The notes under the pieces were generated by a model that saw only the letters and a list, made by a program, of their open reading frames with translations, was not told the origin of the DNA and did not search any database. Both the position numbers and the translations under genes were made by a program. From the NCBI RefSeq assembly GCF_013911085.1, contig NZ_JACERN010000031.1:1-64000 (forward strand): a DNA stretch of 64,000 nt. The letters are read 5' to 3'. Shown one piece after another: positions 50,593 to 59,631 of the stretch. The DNA is from Aquitalea aquatica (GTDB taxonomy: Bacteria > Pseudomonadota > Gammaproteobacteria > Burkholderiales > Chromobacteriaceae). The stretch's first letter is position 1. Every line of letters starts with the position of its first letter.

Positions 50593-53310
50593 TCAGGCAG
50601 GCTGCGCCACGCTGGCGGCCATGCGTTTTATTTCCGGCACGCAGGAACCGCAAACGCTACCGCAGCCCAGTGTGCTCTTAAGCTGTTCCACGCTATCGCC
50701 TTGCTCCAGACACTTGCGAATGGCGTTTTCTCCCACCTGCTTGCACTGGCAGATGACTTTTTCCCTTACAACTGCAGGCTGCCCGGCCGGGGAAAACACA
50801 GTCAGGCGAGAGCCCTGCCATGGTTCCCCTGCTTGCAGTTGCTGCAGCAGGCTGTCCGCTGCAGGACCGTCTGTCGCATTGCTGCTGGCAAACACAAAGG
50901 CCGCTAGCTGGCCATCGGCCCATGCCACGCGCTTGACCACGCCACGGCGGTCGTCACGGTATTCAAGTGCATCTGGCCCCGGCTGCAAGCCCAGCACATC
51001 CAGTAGTTGCTGCAGCCAGCCCTCAAGTGCCTGCTCGTGCGCGGCGCGCAACAGCAAGACATCCGGGCTATGCAGCGCAATCGCCGCATAGCGGCACTGG
51101 CAAAGAAGCGGGGCCAGCCGCGCCTGCATGGCGGGCAGATCATCACAGCGCAGCGCCGCCGTCACCCGCCACGGCAGGCTGATTTTTTCCACTTTGACTG
51201 CCGCATGCTTGAGCTCGGGCTGGAAGGACTGGCCGTCCACCTGCGGCTGGCTGGTTTCATTGATGCCGCCACTATTCAGGAACTGGCCATTCCAGTGCAT
51301 GGCGGCAAACACCGTGCCGCCGGGCAGTTCACGGCTAAGGGCCAGCGGCAGCACCAGCTGGCCGCGCTTGCTGCTGATGCGCAGCAGATCGCCTGCTTGC
51401 AGGCCACGCCGTTCGGCATCGTCCGGGTGCATCTCCAGCGCTGGTTCCGGACGGTGGGCAAACAGCTGCGGCAGACGGCCGGTGCGGCTCATGCCATGCC
51501 ATTGGTCACGCAAGCGGCCAGTCAGCAGGCGGAAGGGGTAATGCGCCGACACATTTTCTGCCGGGGGCTGGTAGCGCAGCGCATGAAAGCGCGCCCGGCC
51601 ATTGGCGGTGGCAAACACACCGTCGACATAGCGCCGCGCCTGGCCTTGTACCGCCCCGGCCGGTAGCGGCCATTGCTGCGGCCCGGCCTTATCCAGCAAG
51701 GCATAGTCCAGCCCGCTGATGTCCAGATCGCGTCCGCTGGTGAGGCCGCGGTGTTCATCGAACACGCTGGCGATAGCGGTATTGCCAAACAGGCTGGCCG
51801 CCCCGGGATGCAGCAGCGCTTCCAGGCGGCGGGCAATCTGGCTGACAATCCAGCCATCGCTTTGCGCCTCGCCCGGTGGCTGCACGGCGGCCCGCACCCG
51901 GCTGATACGGCGTTCGGAATTAGTGACCGTGCCTTCTTTCTCGCCCCAAGTGGCGGCGGGCAGCAGGATGTCGGCCAGCGCGGTGGTATCGGTATGGGCA
52001 AAGGCGTCCTGCACCACCACCAGCTCGGCCTGCGCCAGTGCGGCGCGCACCTGTGGCAGATTGGGCAGCGAATGCGCCGGGTTGCTGCAGGCAATCCAGA
52101 TGGCCTTGATGCGCCCTTGCTGCAGGGCTTCGAACATGGCAATGGCCGGCAAGCCGGGTGTGGCGGACAGCCGCTCGAACGGCACGCCCCAATGGGCAGC
52201 GACTTGTGCGCGGTGCTCGGCATTATCGATATCGCGATGCGCCGCCAGCATGGTGGCCATGCCGCCCACTTCGCGCCCGCCCATGGCATTGGGCTGGCCG
52301 GTGAGCGAGAACGGCCCGGCTCCGGGCTTGCCAAGCTGCCCGGTGGCCAGATGCAGATTGATCAGCGCCAGGTTTTTGTCGGTGCCGTGGCTGGACTGGT
52401 TCAGCCCCATGCAGTACAGCGACAGGCTGGCCGGGCTGTGGCCAAACCACTCGGCGGCCTGGATCAGGTCTTCTTCGCGGATGCCGCAGATTTCCGCCGC
52501 CATCTTGGGCGTGGTATTGCGCACCATCTGCTTGAGTTCGGCAAAGCCTTCGGTGTGGGCGTTGATGTAATCCTCCGCCACCAGCCCTTCCCAGATCAGG
52601 TGATGCAGCATGCCGTTGAACAAGGCCACATCGGTACCGGGCTGAATCTGCAAGTGCAGGTCGGCCATGGCGGCGGTGTCGGTACGGCGCGGGTCGATGA
52701 CAATCCAGCGCGTGTCAGGCCGTGCCGCACGGGCGTCTTCCAGCCGACGCAGCAGCACCGGGTGGGCATAGGCCAGATTGCTGCCGGCAAACAGCACGCA
52801 GTCAGCCTGTTCCAGATCGGCATAACAGGTGGGCGGGCCATCGGCCCCGAAAGCCTTTTTATAGGCGGTAACGGCGCTGGACATGCACAGGCGGGAATTG
52901 GTGTCGATATTGTTGCTTCCCACCACGCCCTTGGCCAGTTTGTTGAACAGATAGTAGTCCTCGGTCAGCAACTGGCCGGACACATAAAATGCCACCGCAT
53001 CCGGCCCGTGCTGCTGGATGATGCGGGCAAAACTTTCCGCCACGCTGTCCAGCGCGCTATCCCAGGCAACGCGCTGGCGCGGCGCATCGCGGGTTAGCCG
53101 CATTTCCGGATACAGCGCGCGGCCACTGTCGCTGACGGCACTGGCCGCTAGGTTCAGCCCCTTGCTGCACAGCCGGCCAAAATTGGCCGGATGCTCAGGG
53201 TCGCCGCGCACACCGGTAATACGTCCATCTTCGCTGGCAATCAGCACGCCACAGCCTGTGCCGCAATAGCAGCAGGTGGAGCGGGTTTCAGTTTTGCCCA
53301 TTTTGCCCAT
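50593..53310 (-). CDS. nasA: Assimilatory nitrate reductase, catalytic subunit
   Basis: 905-residue cytoplasmic molybdoenzyme reducing nitrate to nitrite. N-terminal [4Fe-4S] site CCYCGTGCGVL ... RLCSKG (about 13-50), then bis-MGD-binding domains (NIDTNSRLCMSSAV, GREVGGMATMLAAHRD, WGEKEGTVTNSERRISRVR) and a C-terminal molybdopterin domain (RLLTGRLRDQWHGMSRTG). Residues about 850-895 add a BFD-like [2Fe-2S] domain (CQCKQVGENAIRKC ... GCGSVCGSC). This fused domain is found in Klebsiella-type NasA and likely takes electrons from a partner; no NasB/NasC-type reductase gene is in the window. Confidence 0.96.
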   Translation of the reverse strand: MGKMGKTETRSTCCYCGTGCGVLIASEDGRITGVRGDPEHPANFGRLCSKGLNLAASAVSDSGRALYPEMRLTRDAPRQRVAWDSALDSVAESFARIIQQHGPDAVAFYVSGQLLTEDYYLFNKLAKGVVGSNNIDTNSRLCMSSAVTAYKKAFGADGPPTCYADLEQADCVLFAGSNLAYAHPVLLRRLEDARAARPDTRWIVIDPRRTDTAAMADLHLQIQPGTDVALFNGMLHHLIWEGLVAEDYINAHTEGFAELKQMVRNTTPKMAAEICGIREEDLIQAAEWFGHSPASLSLYCMGLNQSSHGTDKNLALINLHLATGQLGKPGAGPFSLTGQPNAMGGREVGGMATMLAAHRDIDNAEHRAQVAAHWGVPFERLSATPGLPAIAMFEALQQGRIKAIWIACSNPAHSLPNLPQVRAALAQAELVVVQDAFAHTDTTALADILLPAATWGEKEGTVTNSERRISRVRAAVQPPGEAQSDGWIVSQIARRLEALLHPGAASLFGNTAIASVFDEHRGLTSGRDLDISGLDYALLDKAGPQQWPLPAGAVQGQARRYVDGVFATANGRARFHALRYQPPAENVSAHYPFRLLTGRLRDQWHGMSRTGRLPQLFAHRPEPALEMHPDDAERRGLQAGDLLRISSKRGQLVLPLALSRELPGGTVFAAMHWNGQFLNSGGINETSQPQVDGQSFQPELKHAAVKVEKISLPWRVTAALRCDDLPAMQARLAPLLCQCRYAAIALHSPDVLLLRAAHEQALEGWLQQLLDVLGLQPGPDALEYRDDRRGVVKRVAWADGQLAAFVFASSNATDGPAADSLLQQLQAGEPWQGSRLTVFSPAGQPAVVREKVICQCKQVGENAIRKCLEQGDSVEQLKSTLGCGSVCGSCVPEIKRMAASVAQPA

Positions 53311-53349
53311 CCTTTTCTGATGACAAGGTCCCGTTGCAATCCACCTTGT

Positions 53350-53667
53350 TCATAACGCCAGCAGCACCATGCCCTGTTCCAGCTTCACCGGAAAATGACG
53401 GGCGCAGCCTTGGTCCGGCGCACGTGCTTCGCCGCTAGCCAAATCAATCTGCCAGCTGTGCAGCGGACAGGTGACGCCGTGGCCGTGCACGATGCCCTGG
53501 CTGAGCGGCCCGCCCTTGTGCGGGCAACGGTCCAGCAGGGCAAACACCTGGTCGTCGTGGGTGCGAAACACCGCCACATTGCCGCTGGCGCGTTCCACCA
53601 CCCGGCTGCCTTGCGGCGGAATATCAGTCAGGGCGCAGATATGTACCCAGTGTTGGCTGTCTGTCAT
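53350..53667 (-). CDS. nirD: Nitrite reductase small subunit
   Basis: 105-residue Rieske-type protein that accompanies NirB. It has CPHKGGPL and CPLHSWQIDLASGEA, with both Cys-His pairs present, so it should bind a [2Fe-2S] cluster, whereas some NirD proteins lack the ligands. Lies 12 bp after nirB. Confidence 0.94.
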   Translation of the reverse strand: MTDSQHWVHICALTDIPPQGSRVVERASGNVAVFRTHDDQVFALLDRCPHKGGPLSQGIVHGHGVTCPLHSWQIDLASGEARAPDQGCARHFPVKLEQGMVLLAL

Positions 53668-53679
53668 GGTATGCGCTCC

Positions 53680-56136
53680 TCAGGCCTGCAGCTTGATCGG
53701 AATGAATTCGTTTTTCTGCGACCCGGCAATGCGCGCCGCCCATGGGTCGGGCAGGCCTTGCAGGGAAAACAGCAGCCGCTGGTACAGTGCCTGTCGGGTG
53801 GCGGCATCGGCCACCACCTTGGCCTTGATGTATTCCAGGCCGACACGGGCGATGTAGTGCACGCTGCGGTCCAGGTAATAGGCTTCCTCGCGGTACAGCT
53901 GCAAAAAGGCGCCGCTGTATTCTTTTACTTCCTCGGCGGTTTTTACCTTGCACAGAAACTGCGCCACCTCGGTCTTGATGCCGCCATTGCCACCGACATA
54001 CAGCTCCCAGCCGGAATCCACCGCGATCACCCCCACGTCCTTGATGCCGGCTTCGGCACAGTTACGCGGGCAGCCGGACACCGCCAGTTTCACCTTGTGC
54101 GGCGACCACATATTGGCCAGCATGGTTTCCAGATCAATGCCCATCTGGGTGCTGTTTTGGGTGCCAAAGCGGCAGAACTCGCTGCCGACGCAGGTTTTTA
54201 CCGTGCGGATGGATTTGCCGTAGGCGTGGCCGGACTGCATGCCCAGGTCTTGCCAGACATTGACCAGGTCTTCCTTCTTCACGCCCAACAGGTCGATACG
54301 CTGTCCGCCGGTCACCTTCACCATTGGCACCTGGTATTTGTCGGCCACGTCGGCAATGCGGCGCAGCTCGCTGGCGGTGGTGACGCCGCCTTTCATTTGC
54401 GGAATCACCGAGAAGGTGCCGTCTTTCTGGATATTGGCGTGCACCCGTTCGTTGACGAAGCGGCTTTGCGGATCATCCACCGCCTCGTGCGGCCAGCTGG
54501 ACAGCAGGTAGTAATTGATGGCCGGGCGGCAGGTGGCACAGCCATTGGGGGTGCGCCATTCCAGAAAGTGGAACACTTCGGCATGGGTCAGCAGATGTTG
54601 TTCGCGGATGGCCTTGCGCACTTCGCCATGGCTGCGTTCGGTACAGCCGCACACGGCCTTGGTTTTGGGCGTTTCCTGAAAATCCGTGCCCACCACGCTC
54701 ATCAGGATCTGTTCCACCAGCCCGGAGCAGGAGCCGCAGGAGCTGGCCGCCTTGGTGTGCTTCTTCACCTCATCCAGGGTAAACAGGCCCTTGTCCTTGA
54801 TGGTCTTGACGATGCTGCCCTTGCACACGCCGTTGCAGCCGCACACTTCGTCGCTGTCCTTCATGCTGGCTGCCTTGCTCTGGCCTTGCACCCCGGCATC
54901 ACCGATGGTGGATTCGCCAAACATCAGCGTGTCACGCAACTCGGCCACCGAGCGGCCCTCGCGCAGCAGCTTGAAATACCAGGCCCCATCGGCGGTATCT
55001 CCATACAGGCAGACCCCGGCCAGCTTGTCGTCCTTGAGCACCAGTTTTTTGTACACGCCGCCAGCCGGGTCGGACAGCACGATGTCCTCCATGCCCTCGC
55101 CGCCCATGAAGTCACCGGCGGAGAACAGGTCGATGCCGGTGACTTTCAATTTGGTGGACAGCACCGAGCCCTGATAGCGGCCAATGCCCAACTGGGCCAG
55201 ATGGTTGGCGCATACCTTGGCCTGCTCGAACAAGGGTGCCACCAGGCCATAGGCCACACCACGATGGCTGACACACTCGCCCACCGCGTATACGCGCGGG
55301 TCGTAGGTTTGCAGCGCATCGCTCACCACAATGCCGCGCTCGCAATACAGGCCGCAGGATTCGGCCAGCGCGGTATTGGGGCGAATGCCCACTGCCATCA
55401 CCACCAGCTGGGCATCAAGCACTTCACCATCGCTAAAGCGCACCCCGGCCACGCCGCCCTGGCCGTCATCCAGGATGGCGGCAGTCTGCTTGCCCAGCAA
55501 AAAGCCGATGCCGCGCTCTTCCAGTGCCCGGCGCAGCAGGTCGCCGGCCACATCGTCCAGCTGGCGGTCCAACAGCCAGTCGCCCAGATGCACCACGGTC
55601 ACCTCCATGCCGCGCAGCTTCAGGCCATTGGCAGCTTCCAGCCCCAGCAGACCGCCGCCTATTACCACGGCCTGACGCTTGGTCTTGGCGGCATCCATCA
55701 TCAGCTCGGTATCACGGATATCGCGGTAGCTGATCACCCCGTCTAGCGCCTTGCCCGGCACCGGCAGGATAAAGGGTGTGGAGCCGGTGGCCAGCAGCAG
55801 GCGGTCATAAGCAGCTTCGGTGCCATCCTCGGCAATGACTTTGCGGCGTACCCGGTCGATGGTGGCCACATTCTTGCCCATGTGCAGGGTGATGCCATGC
55901 TCGGCATACCACTCTACGCTGTTGAGAATGATGTCCTTGAAGTCCTGTTCCCCGGCCAGTACCGGCGACAGCAGGATGCGGTTGTAGTTGGGGTGGGGTT
56001 CGGCACCGAATACGGTGATGTCGTACATCTCTGGTGCCAAGCCCAGCAACTCTTCCACGGTGCGGATGCCGGCCATGCCATTACCCACCACCACCAGCTT
56101 TTGCCGGGTCTTGCCCTGCAGTTCTGCCATATCCAT
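53680..56136 (-). CDS. nirB: NADH-dependent nitrite reductase large subunit
   Basis: 818-residue siroheme enzyme reducing nitrite to ammonia with NADH. N-terminal FAD/NADH oxidoreductase (KLVVVGNGMAGIRTVEELL; VVIGGGLLGLEAANGL), two BFD-like [2Fe-2S] domains (CGCNGVCKGSIV ... SCGSC near 420-455; CGCTERSHGEVR ... CATC near 485-530), then the sulfite/nitrite reductase ferredoxin-like and heme domains. The siroheme/[4Fe-4S] Cys are in TCVGSEFCRFGTQNST and VSGCPRNCAEAG. Full length. Third-from-first in the operon order transporter-nirB-nirD-nasA-cobA. Confidence 0.96.
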   Translation of the reverse strand: MDMAELQGKTRQKLVVVGNGMAGIRTVEELLGLAPEMYDITVFGAEPHPNYNRILLSPVLAGEQDFKDIILNSVEWYAEHGITLHMGKNVATIDRVRRKVIAEDGTEAAYDRLLLATGSTPFILPVPGKALDGVISYRDIRDTELMMDAAKTKRQAVVIGGGLLGLEAANGLKLRGMEVTVVHLGDWLLDRQLDDVAGDLLRRALEERGIGFLLGKQTAAILDDGQGGVAGVRFSDGEVLDAQLVVMAVGIRPNTALAESCGLYCERGIVVSDALQTYDPRVYAVGECVSHRGVAYGLVAPLFEQAKVCANHLAQLGIGRYQGSVLSTKLKVTGIDLFSAGDFMGGEGMEDIVLSDPAGGVYKKLVLKDDKLAGVCLYGDTADGAWYFKLLREGRSVAELRDTLMFGESTIGDAGVQGQSKAASMKDSDEVCGCNGVCKGSIVKTIKDKGLFTLDEVKKHTKAASSCGSCSGLVEQILMSVVGTDFQETPKTKAVCGCTERSHGEVRKAIREQHLLTHAEVFHFLEWRTPNGCATCRPAINYYLLSSWPHEAVDDPQSRFVNERVHANIQKDGTFSVIPQMKGGVTTASELRRIADVADKYQVPMVKVTGGQRIDLLGVKKEDLVNVWQDLGMQSGHAYGKSIRTVKTCVGSEFCRFGTQNSTQMGIDLETMLANMWSPHKVKLAVSGCPRNCAEAGIKDVGVIAVDSGWELYVGGNGGIKTEVAQFLCKVKTAEEVKEYSGAFLQLYREEAYYLDRSVHYIARVGLEYIKAKVVADAATRQALYQRLLFSLQGLPDPWAARIAGSQKNEFIPIKLQA

Positions 56137-56154
56137 CGTGTTCTCCTTCGCTTC

Positions 56155-57357
56155 TTATACGCGGGCTGCGGCAACGGTCCAGCCGCTGCGCCAGCGTTGT
56201 TTCACCCCGGCCAGGCTCAGCCAGGCCAGGCAGCACAGGCAGGCAAACAGCCACAGGCCAGCGGCATAGCCACCGGTCGCCTGCTTGATGGCACCCAGGC
56301 TGGCGGCCAGGGCAAAGCCACCTACCCCGCCAGCCATGCCTACCAGGCCGGTCATCACGCCGATTTCCTTGCCAAAGCGCTGCGGCACCAACTGGAACAC
56401 CGCACCATTACCCGCGCCCAGGCACAGCATGGCCAGGATGAACAGCAGCAGCGCCACCGACGGGCCACCCACATTGAAACCCGCCGCGCCAATCAGCAGC
56501 GCGCAGCACAGGTACACCGCCAGCAGCGAGCGGGTGCCGCCCAGACGGTCGGCCAGCATGCCGCCCAGCGGACGCATCACCGAACCGGCAAATACGCAGG
56601 CTGCGGTGTACATGCCGGCTGTTTTGGCATCAAAGGCAAACTGGTCGTGAAAGTAGCCCGGCAGCGCGCTGGCAAAACCGGAGAAGCCACCAAAGGTCAT
56701 CGAATAGAAAAACATGAACCACCAGGCGTCTTTTTCCTTCAGCACGGCCAGGTAGTCGGCCAGCTTCTTGGCTGGCGGGGCATTCGGCGCGTCCTTGGCA
56801 CAGACCACAAAGATGAACAGCGCAGCAACCAACGGAATGCAGGCCAGGCCGAATACGTTCTGCCAGCCAAAGGCCAGCGCCAGCGCCGGGGCAAACAGGG
56901 CGGCCAGCACCGTGCCGGAATTACCCGCCCCGGCAATGCCCATGGCCGTGCCCTGGTGCTGCGGCGGATACCAGCGCGAGGCCAGCGGCAGCGATACCGC
57001 AAACGAAGCGCCCGCCACCCCCAGGAACAGGCCCAGCAGCAGCGCGCCGCCCAGGCTGGCAATGCCGATCTGCCAAGCGCCCAGCAAGGCGGCAATCACG
57101 ATCAGCTGGCCGATGATGCCGGCTCTGCGCGCCCCGATGCGGTCCACCAGCACCCCCATCAGCAGACGCAGGATGGCCCCGGCCAGGATAGGCGTGGCCA
57201 CCATCAGGCCGCGCTGCTGGGTGGACAGATGCAGCGCGGTGGCAATGGGCACCTGCAAGGGCCCCAGCAGATACCACACCATGAAACTGAGGTCGAAATA
57301 CAGAAAGGCTGAAAACAGGGTCGGCTTGTGTCCGGCTTGCCAGAAAGTGCGGTCCAT
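56155..57357 (-). CDS. Nitrate/nitrite MFS transporter (NarK/NasA family)
   Basis: 400-residue, 12-helix nitrate/nitrite porter, from ATG 57357 (AGGAG six bases upstream). NNP-family nitrate signatures are visible: GVAGASFAVSLPLASRWYP and GMAGGVGGFALAASLG, together with the conserved Arg pair region (AGAILRLLMGVLVDRIGARR). First structural gene of the operon, starting 43 bp after the leader terminator, so its expression depends on antitermination. Confidence 0.92.
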   Translation of the reverse strand: MDRTFWQAGHKPTLFSAFLYFDLSFMVWYLLGPLQVPIATALHLSTQQRGLMVATPILAGAILRLLMGVLVDRIGARRAGIIGQLIVIAALLGAWQIGIASLGGALLLGLFLGVAGASFAVSLPLASRWYPPQHQGTAMGIAGAGNSGTVLAALFAPALALAFGWQNVFGLACIPLVAALFIFVVCAKDAPNAPPAKKLADYLAVLKEKDAWWFMFFYSMTFGGFSGFASALPGYFHDQFAFDAKTAGMYTAACVFAGSVMRPLGGMLADRLGGTRSLLAVYLCCALLIGAAGFNVGGPSVALLLFILAMLCLGAGNGAVFQLVPQRFGKEIGVMTGLVGMAGGVGGFALAASLGAIKQATGGYAAGLWLFACLCCLAWLSLAGVKQRWRSGWTVAAARV

Positions 57358-57399
57358 GTGTTGCTCCTGTCGGGGAAGCGAGCTTCCCGCCAAATGGCC

Positions 57400-57450
57400 A
57401 AAACAAAAACGGCGTCCTCCCTGATGCTGAAATCAGGTGAGGACGCCGTT
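57400..57450 (-). terminator. Leader terminator of the nas operon
   Basis: Minus-strand 12-bp stem AACGGCGTCCTC / GAGGACGCCGTT with an inner CCTGAT / ATCAGG helix, then TTTTTGTTTT. A very stable terminator placed between promoter and first gene, not after one: transcription must pass it for nitrate assimilation genes to be made. Confidence 0.95.
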
Positions 57451-57458
57451 GTCCGTAT

Positions 57459-57521
57459 CGGCAGTGGCCGCCATTGGCCGCTGCCGCGATGTCTGGTGCA
57501 GGCGGCACGCCATTGCGCCGC
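57459..57521 (-). promoter_or_regulatory. ANTAR antitermination target: twin hexaloop hairpins
   Basis: Two RNA hairpins in the leader. P1 (57502-57521) has stem GCGGCGC / GTGCCGC and loop AAUGGC. P2 (57459-57486) has stem CGGCAGCGGCC / GGCCACTGCCG (one mismatch) and the same loop AAUGGC. Tandem hairpins with six-base loops having A at position 1 and G at 4 are the known RNA target of ANTAR-domain proteins. P2 ends nine bases before the terminator. The NasT gene nearby supplies the ANTAR protein. Confidence 0.9.
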
Positions 57522-57535
57522 TGCGTGGTAATCAT

Positions 57536-57551
57536 TGCAAATAGCGTGCCA
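57536..57551 (-). promoter_or_regulatory. Sigma-54 promoter of the nas operon
   Basis: Minus-strand TGGCACG-CTAT-TTGCA, a full match to the -24/-12 consensus. The expected transcript start is near 57525, so the RNA begins a few bases before hairpin P1. Confidence 0.9.
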
Positions 57552-57601
57552 GCTGCAAAAAGCCGCTTGAAGCCCGGTTTACGCTGTTTTCAGCGTCATG
57601 C

Positions 57602-57618
57602 TGCACCGCATCAGTGCG
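57602..57618 (-). promoter_or_regulatory. NtrC-type enhancer site
   Basis: CGCACTGATGCGGTGCA on the minus strand matches the NtrC consensus GCACY-N5-GGTGC. It overlaps the nasS stop codon and lies about 85 bp upstream of the sigma-54 start, giving nitrogen-limitation control. Confidence 0.72.
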
Positions 57619-58714
57619 TAAACTGCAGCGCCGCACCGACACTGGGCGCACTGTCCATCTGTTCCGGCCAGTGGCAGCCATCCATCAATACGCTGTGGCG
57701 CATGCCGTCCGGTGGCAGCGGTATACCACAGGCCTGCGCCGCCTGCTGGTACAGCGCGGTCTGATTGACGGCGGCCACCACGTTTTGCTCGCCCTCACCC
57801 TGCCACATGCCCCAGCGGCGGTATTGCTGCAGAAACCACAGCCCGTCCGACAGATAGGGATAGTTGACTTGGCCAGCGGCGCAAAAGCGCAGCGGGCTGA
57901 CATCAGTGCTTTCCCAATGCTGCAGGATCAACGCCGCCGACATGGCCAGATAGTCATCTTCAGCCAGCCAGGCGGCTGCCTGCGCATGGTTTTCTGGCTG
58001 GTCTAGCCAATGGCTGGCCAACAACAGGGTCTGCACCAGGCGGCTGGCCAGCGCGGGCTGCTGCTGTACCAGCTCACGACGGCAAGCCACAACCTTTTCC
58101 GGATGATCCGGCCAGATGGCGGCGCTGTCGGCCACCAGGCTAGCCACAGCATGCCGCTGCGCCAGTGCATGCCAGGGCTGGCCTGCACAAAAGCCATCCA
58201 GCAGGCCGTCTTGCATGGCCTCATCCATCTGCGCCGGGGGAATCACCACACAGCGGGCGTCACGCAAGGGGTGTATGCCCTGGGCGGCCAGCCAGTAATA
58301 CAACCACATGGCATGGGTGCCGGTGGGAAAGGTATGGGCTAGCATCAATGGCCGTCCCAGATCCCGGCTGATTTCGCGCAGGCTCATGCCCTGGCGGTAT
58401 TGCTGTGCCAGCGCCGGGGCCAGGCTGATGCCCTGCCCGTTCTGGTTCAGCGTCATCAGGATGGCCATATCGCATTGCGGGCTGCCCATGCCCAGCTGCA
58501 TGCCGTAGACCAGGCCATACAAGGCATGGGCGGCATCCAGCTGCCCGTTCATCAGCTTGTCGCGCACGGCAGACCACGATGGCTGGCGCTGCAGGGAAAA
58601 CTGCAGGCCCAGCTCCCGGTCCAGCCCCAGCTTGTGGGCGGCCACCAGGGCGGCGCAGTCAGTCAGGGCAACAAAGCCCAGCTTGAGTTTGTACAGGGAT
58701 GCAGGAGCAGTCAT
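57611..58714 (-). CDS. nasS: Nitrate sensor NasS (NrtA-like)
   Basis: 367-residue NrtA/periplasmic-binding-protein-like sensor without signal peptide, so cytoplasmic. Blocks: KLGFVALTDCAALVAAHKLGL, AAHALYGLVYGMQLG, GISLAPAL, HTFPTGTHAMWLYYWL, LLDGFCAGQPW. In known systems NasS holds NasT inactive until nitrate or nitrite binds. It follows nasT by nine bases and lies directly upstream of the operon it controls. Confidence 0.9.
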   Translation of the reverse strand: MTAPASLYKLKLGFVALTDCAALVAAHKLGLDRELGLQFSLQRQPSWSAVRDKLMNGQLDAAHALYGLVYGMQLGMGSPQCDMAILMTLNQNGQGISLAPALAQQYRQGMSLREISRDLGRPLMLAHTFPTGTHAMWLYYWLAAQGIHPLRDARCVVIPPAQMDEAMQDGLLDGFCAGQPWHALAQRHAVASLVADSAAIWPDHPEKVVACRRELVQQQPALASRLVQTLLLASHWLDQPENHAQAAAWLAEDDYLAMSAALILQHWESTDVSPLRFCAAGQVNYPYLSDGLWFLQQYRRWGMWQGEGEQNVVAAVNQTALYQQAAQACGIPLPPDGMRHSVLMDGCHWPEQMDSAPSVGAALQFTH

Positions 58715-58723
58715 GAAAGGCTT

Positions 58724-59314
58724 TCAGCCCAGCAGCTTGCTGGAATTGATCAGTTGGCGGGACAGTTCGGCCAGGCGCAGGCCGCTTTGCATGGCCTGGC
58801 TGCGCAGCAGCGCATAGGCTTCGGCCTCGGTAAGTTGGCGGCGCTCCATCAGGATGCCCTTGGCGCGTTCGATCAGCTTACGGTCGGCCAGCTGTTCTTC
58901 CACCTCGGCCAGCCGCTTTTTCAGCCGCGCGTCTTCTTCAAACTTCACCCGCGCCATGTCGATGATGGGGGCCAGCCGGCTGGCGGCAACCTGGTCCACC
59001 ACATAGGCGGTGACGCCGGCGCTGACCGCGGCCTGAATGGTGGCCAGGCCACCCTGTTCGGCAAACATCACCACCGGGCGCGGCGCGGCATGACCCATCA
59101 GCGCCAGTTGTTCCAGCGTGTCACGCGAGGGGGATTCGGTATCGATGATGATGATGTCAGGGGCCTGGCTGTCCACCAGTTGCAGCAGCTCGGCTGCGCC
59201 CTGAGCCTGTGCAATCACCAGATAGCCAGCCGCCGTCAGCGCGGCATGCAGCTGCGCCATCGGGCGGTCGGTATCGTTGACCAGCAACAGTCGTAATGAG
59301 GAGGAAACGGTCAT
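58724..59314 (-). CDS. nasT: ANTAR-domain antiterminator NasT
   Basis: 196-residue response-regulator-like protein with a pseudo-receiver (about 1-125; LLLVNDTD, IIIIDTES with an Asp in the phospho position) and a C-terminal ANTAR RNA-binding domain (about 135-190; LADRKLIERAKGILMERRQL, TEAEAYALLRSQAM). It should bind the AAUGGC hairpins in the leader and prevent termination. Preceded by its own sigma-54 promoter. Confidence 0.95.
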   Translation of the reverse strand: MTVSSSLRLLLVNDTDRPMAQLHAALTAAGYLVIAQAQGAAELLQLVDSQAPDIIIIDTESPSRDTLEQLALMGHAAPRPVVMFAEQGGLATIQAAVSAGVTAYVVDQVAASRLAPIIDMARVKFEEDARLKKRLAEVEEQLADRKLIERAKGILMERRQLTEAEAYALLRSQAMQSGLRLAELSRQLINSSKLLG

Positions 59315-59341
59315 GGTGGCACCAGCAATTTATTTTGCAAA

Positions 59342-59357
59342 AGCAATTAGTGTGCCA
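59342..59357 (-). promoter_or_regulatory. Sigma-54 promoter of nasTS
   Basis: Minus-strand TGGCACA-CTAA-TTGCT, close to the -24/-12 consensus, 28 bp before the nasT ATG. No good NtrC site is visible upstream. The rest of the 317-bp gap 59315-59631 shows no gene. Confidence 0.8.
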
Positions 59358-59631
59358 AATTCCGTTCTGTTTGAACCGGGTGAACTGCAATTCCAGGATT
59401 CATGATGCGCCGGACAAGTAACCGACAAAGTCGCCGTCATTGCCATGTGAGACCAAGCCAACTGACACCTGACGACTAGGAGCTTAAGCGGATCATCTTT
59501 CAATAATGTCATGGCTTGTTATGTCTTGGTCAGTGTTGCTGACCTTGTCCATTGTATTGCTACAAACGAAATATACATGACATAAACATTTACCCATACC
59601 TACTCACAACCAAGACTACCGCCATCAGCCC

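Noticed and set aside
51673-53097. 474-codon plus-strand frame opposite nasA
   Set aside because: Same antisense effect of high third-position GC in nasA; composition is not protein-like.
53395-55746. 783-codon open frame on the plus strand opposite nirB and nirD
   Set aside because: It runs antisense to two clearly real genes with all their motifs; its protein is rich in His, Gln and Gly as expected from antisense reading of GC-rich codons. No start signal or family motif.
55882-57312. 476-codon plus-strand frame opposite the nitrate transporter and nirB start
   Set aside because: Antisense shadow; extreme Gln/Arg/His content and no ribosome site.
57633-57655. Second possible NtrC site in the end of nasS
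   Set aside because: The half sites GCGC and GTGC are spaced nine bases apart, not seven, so it does not fit the consensus.
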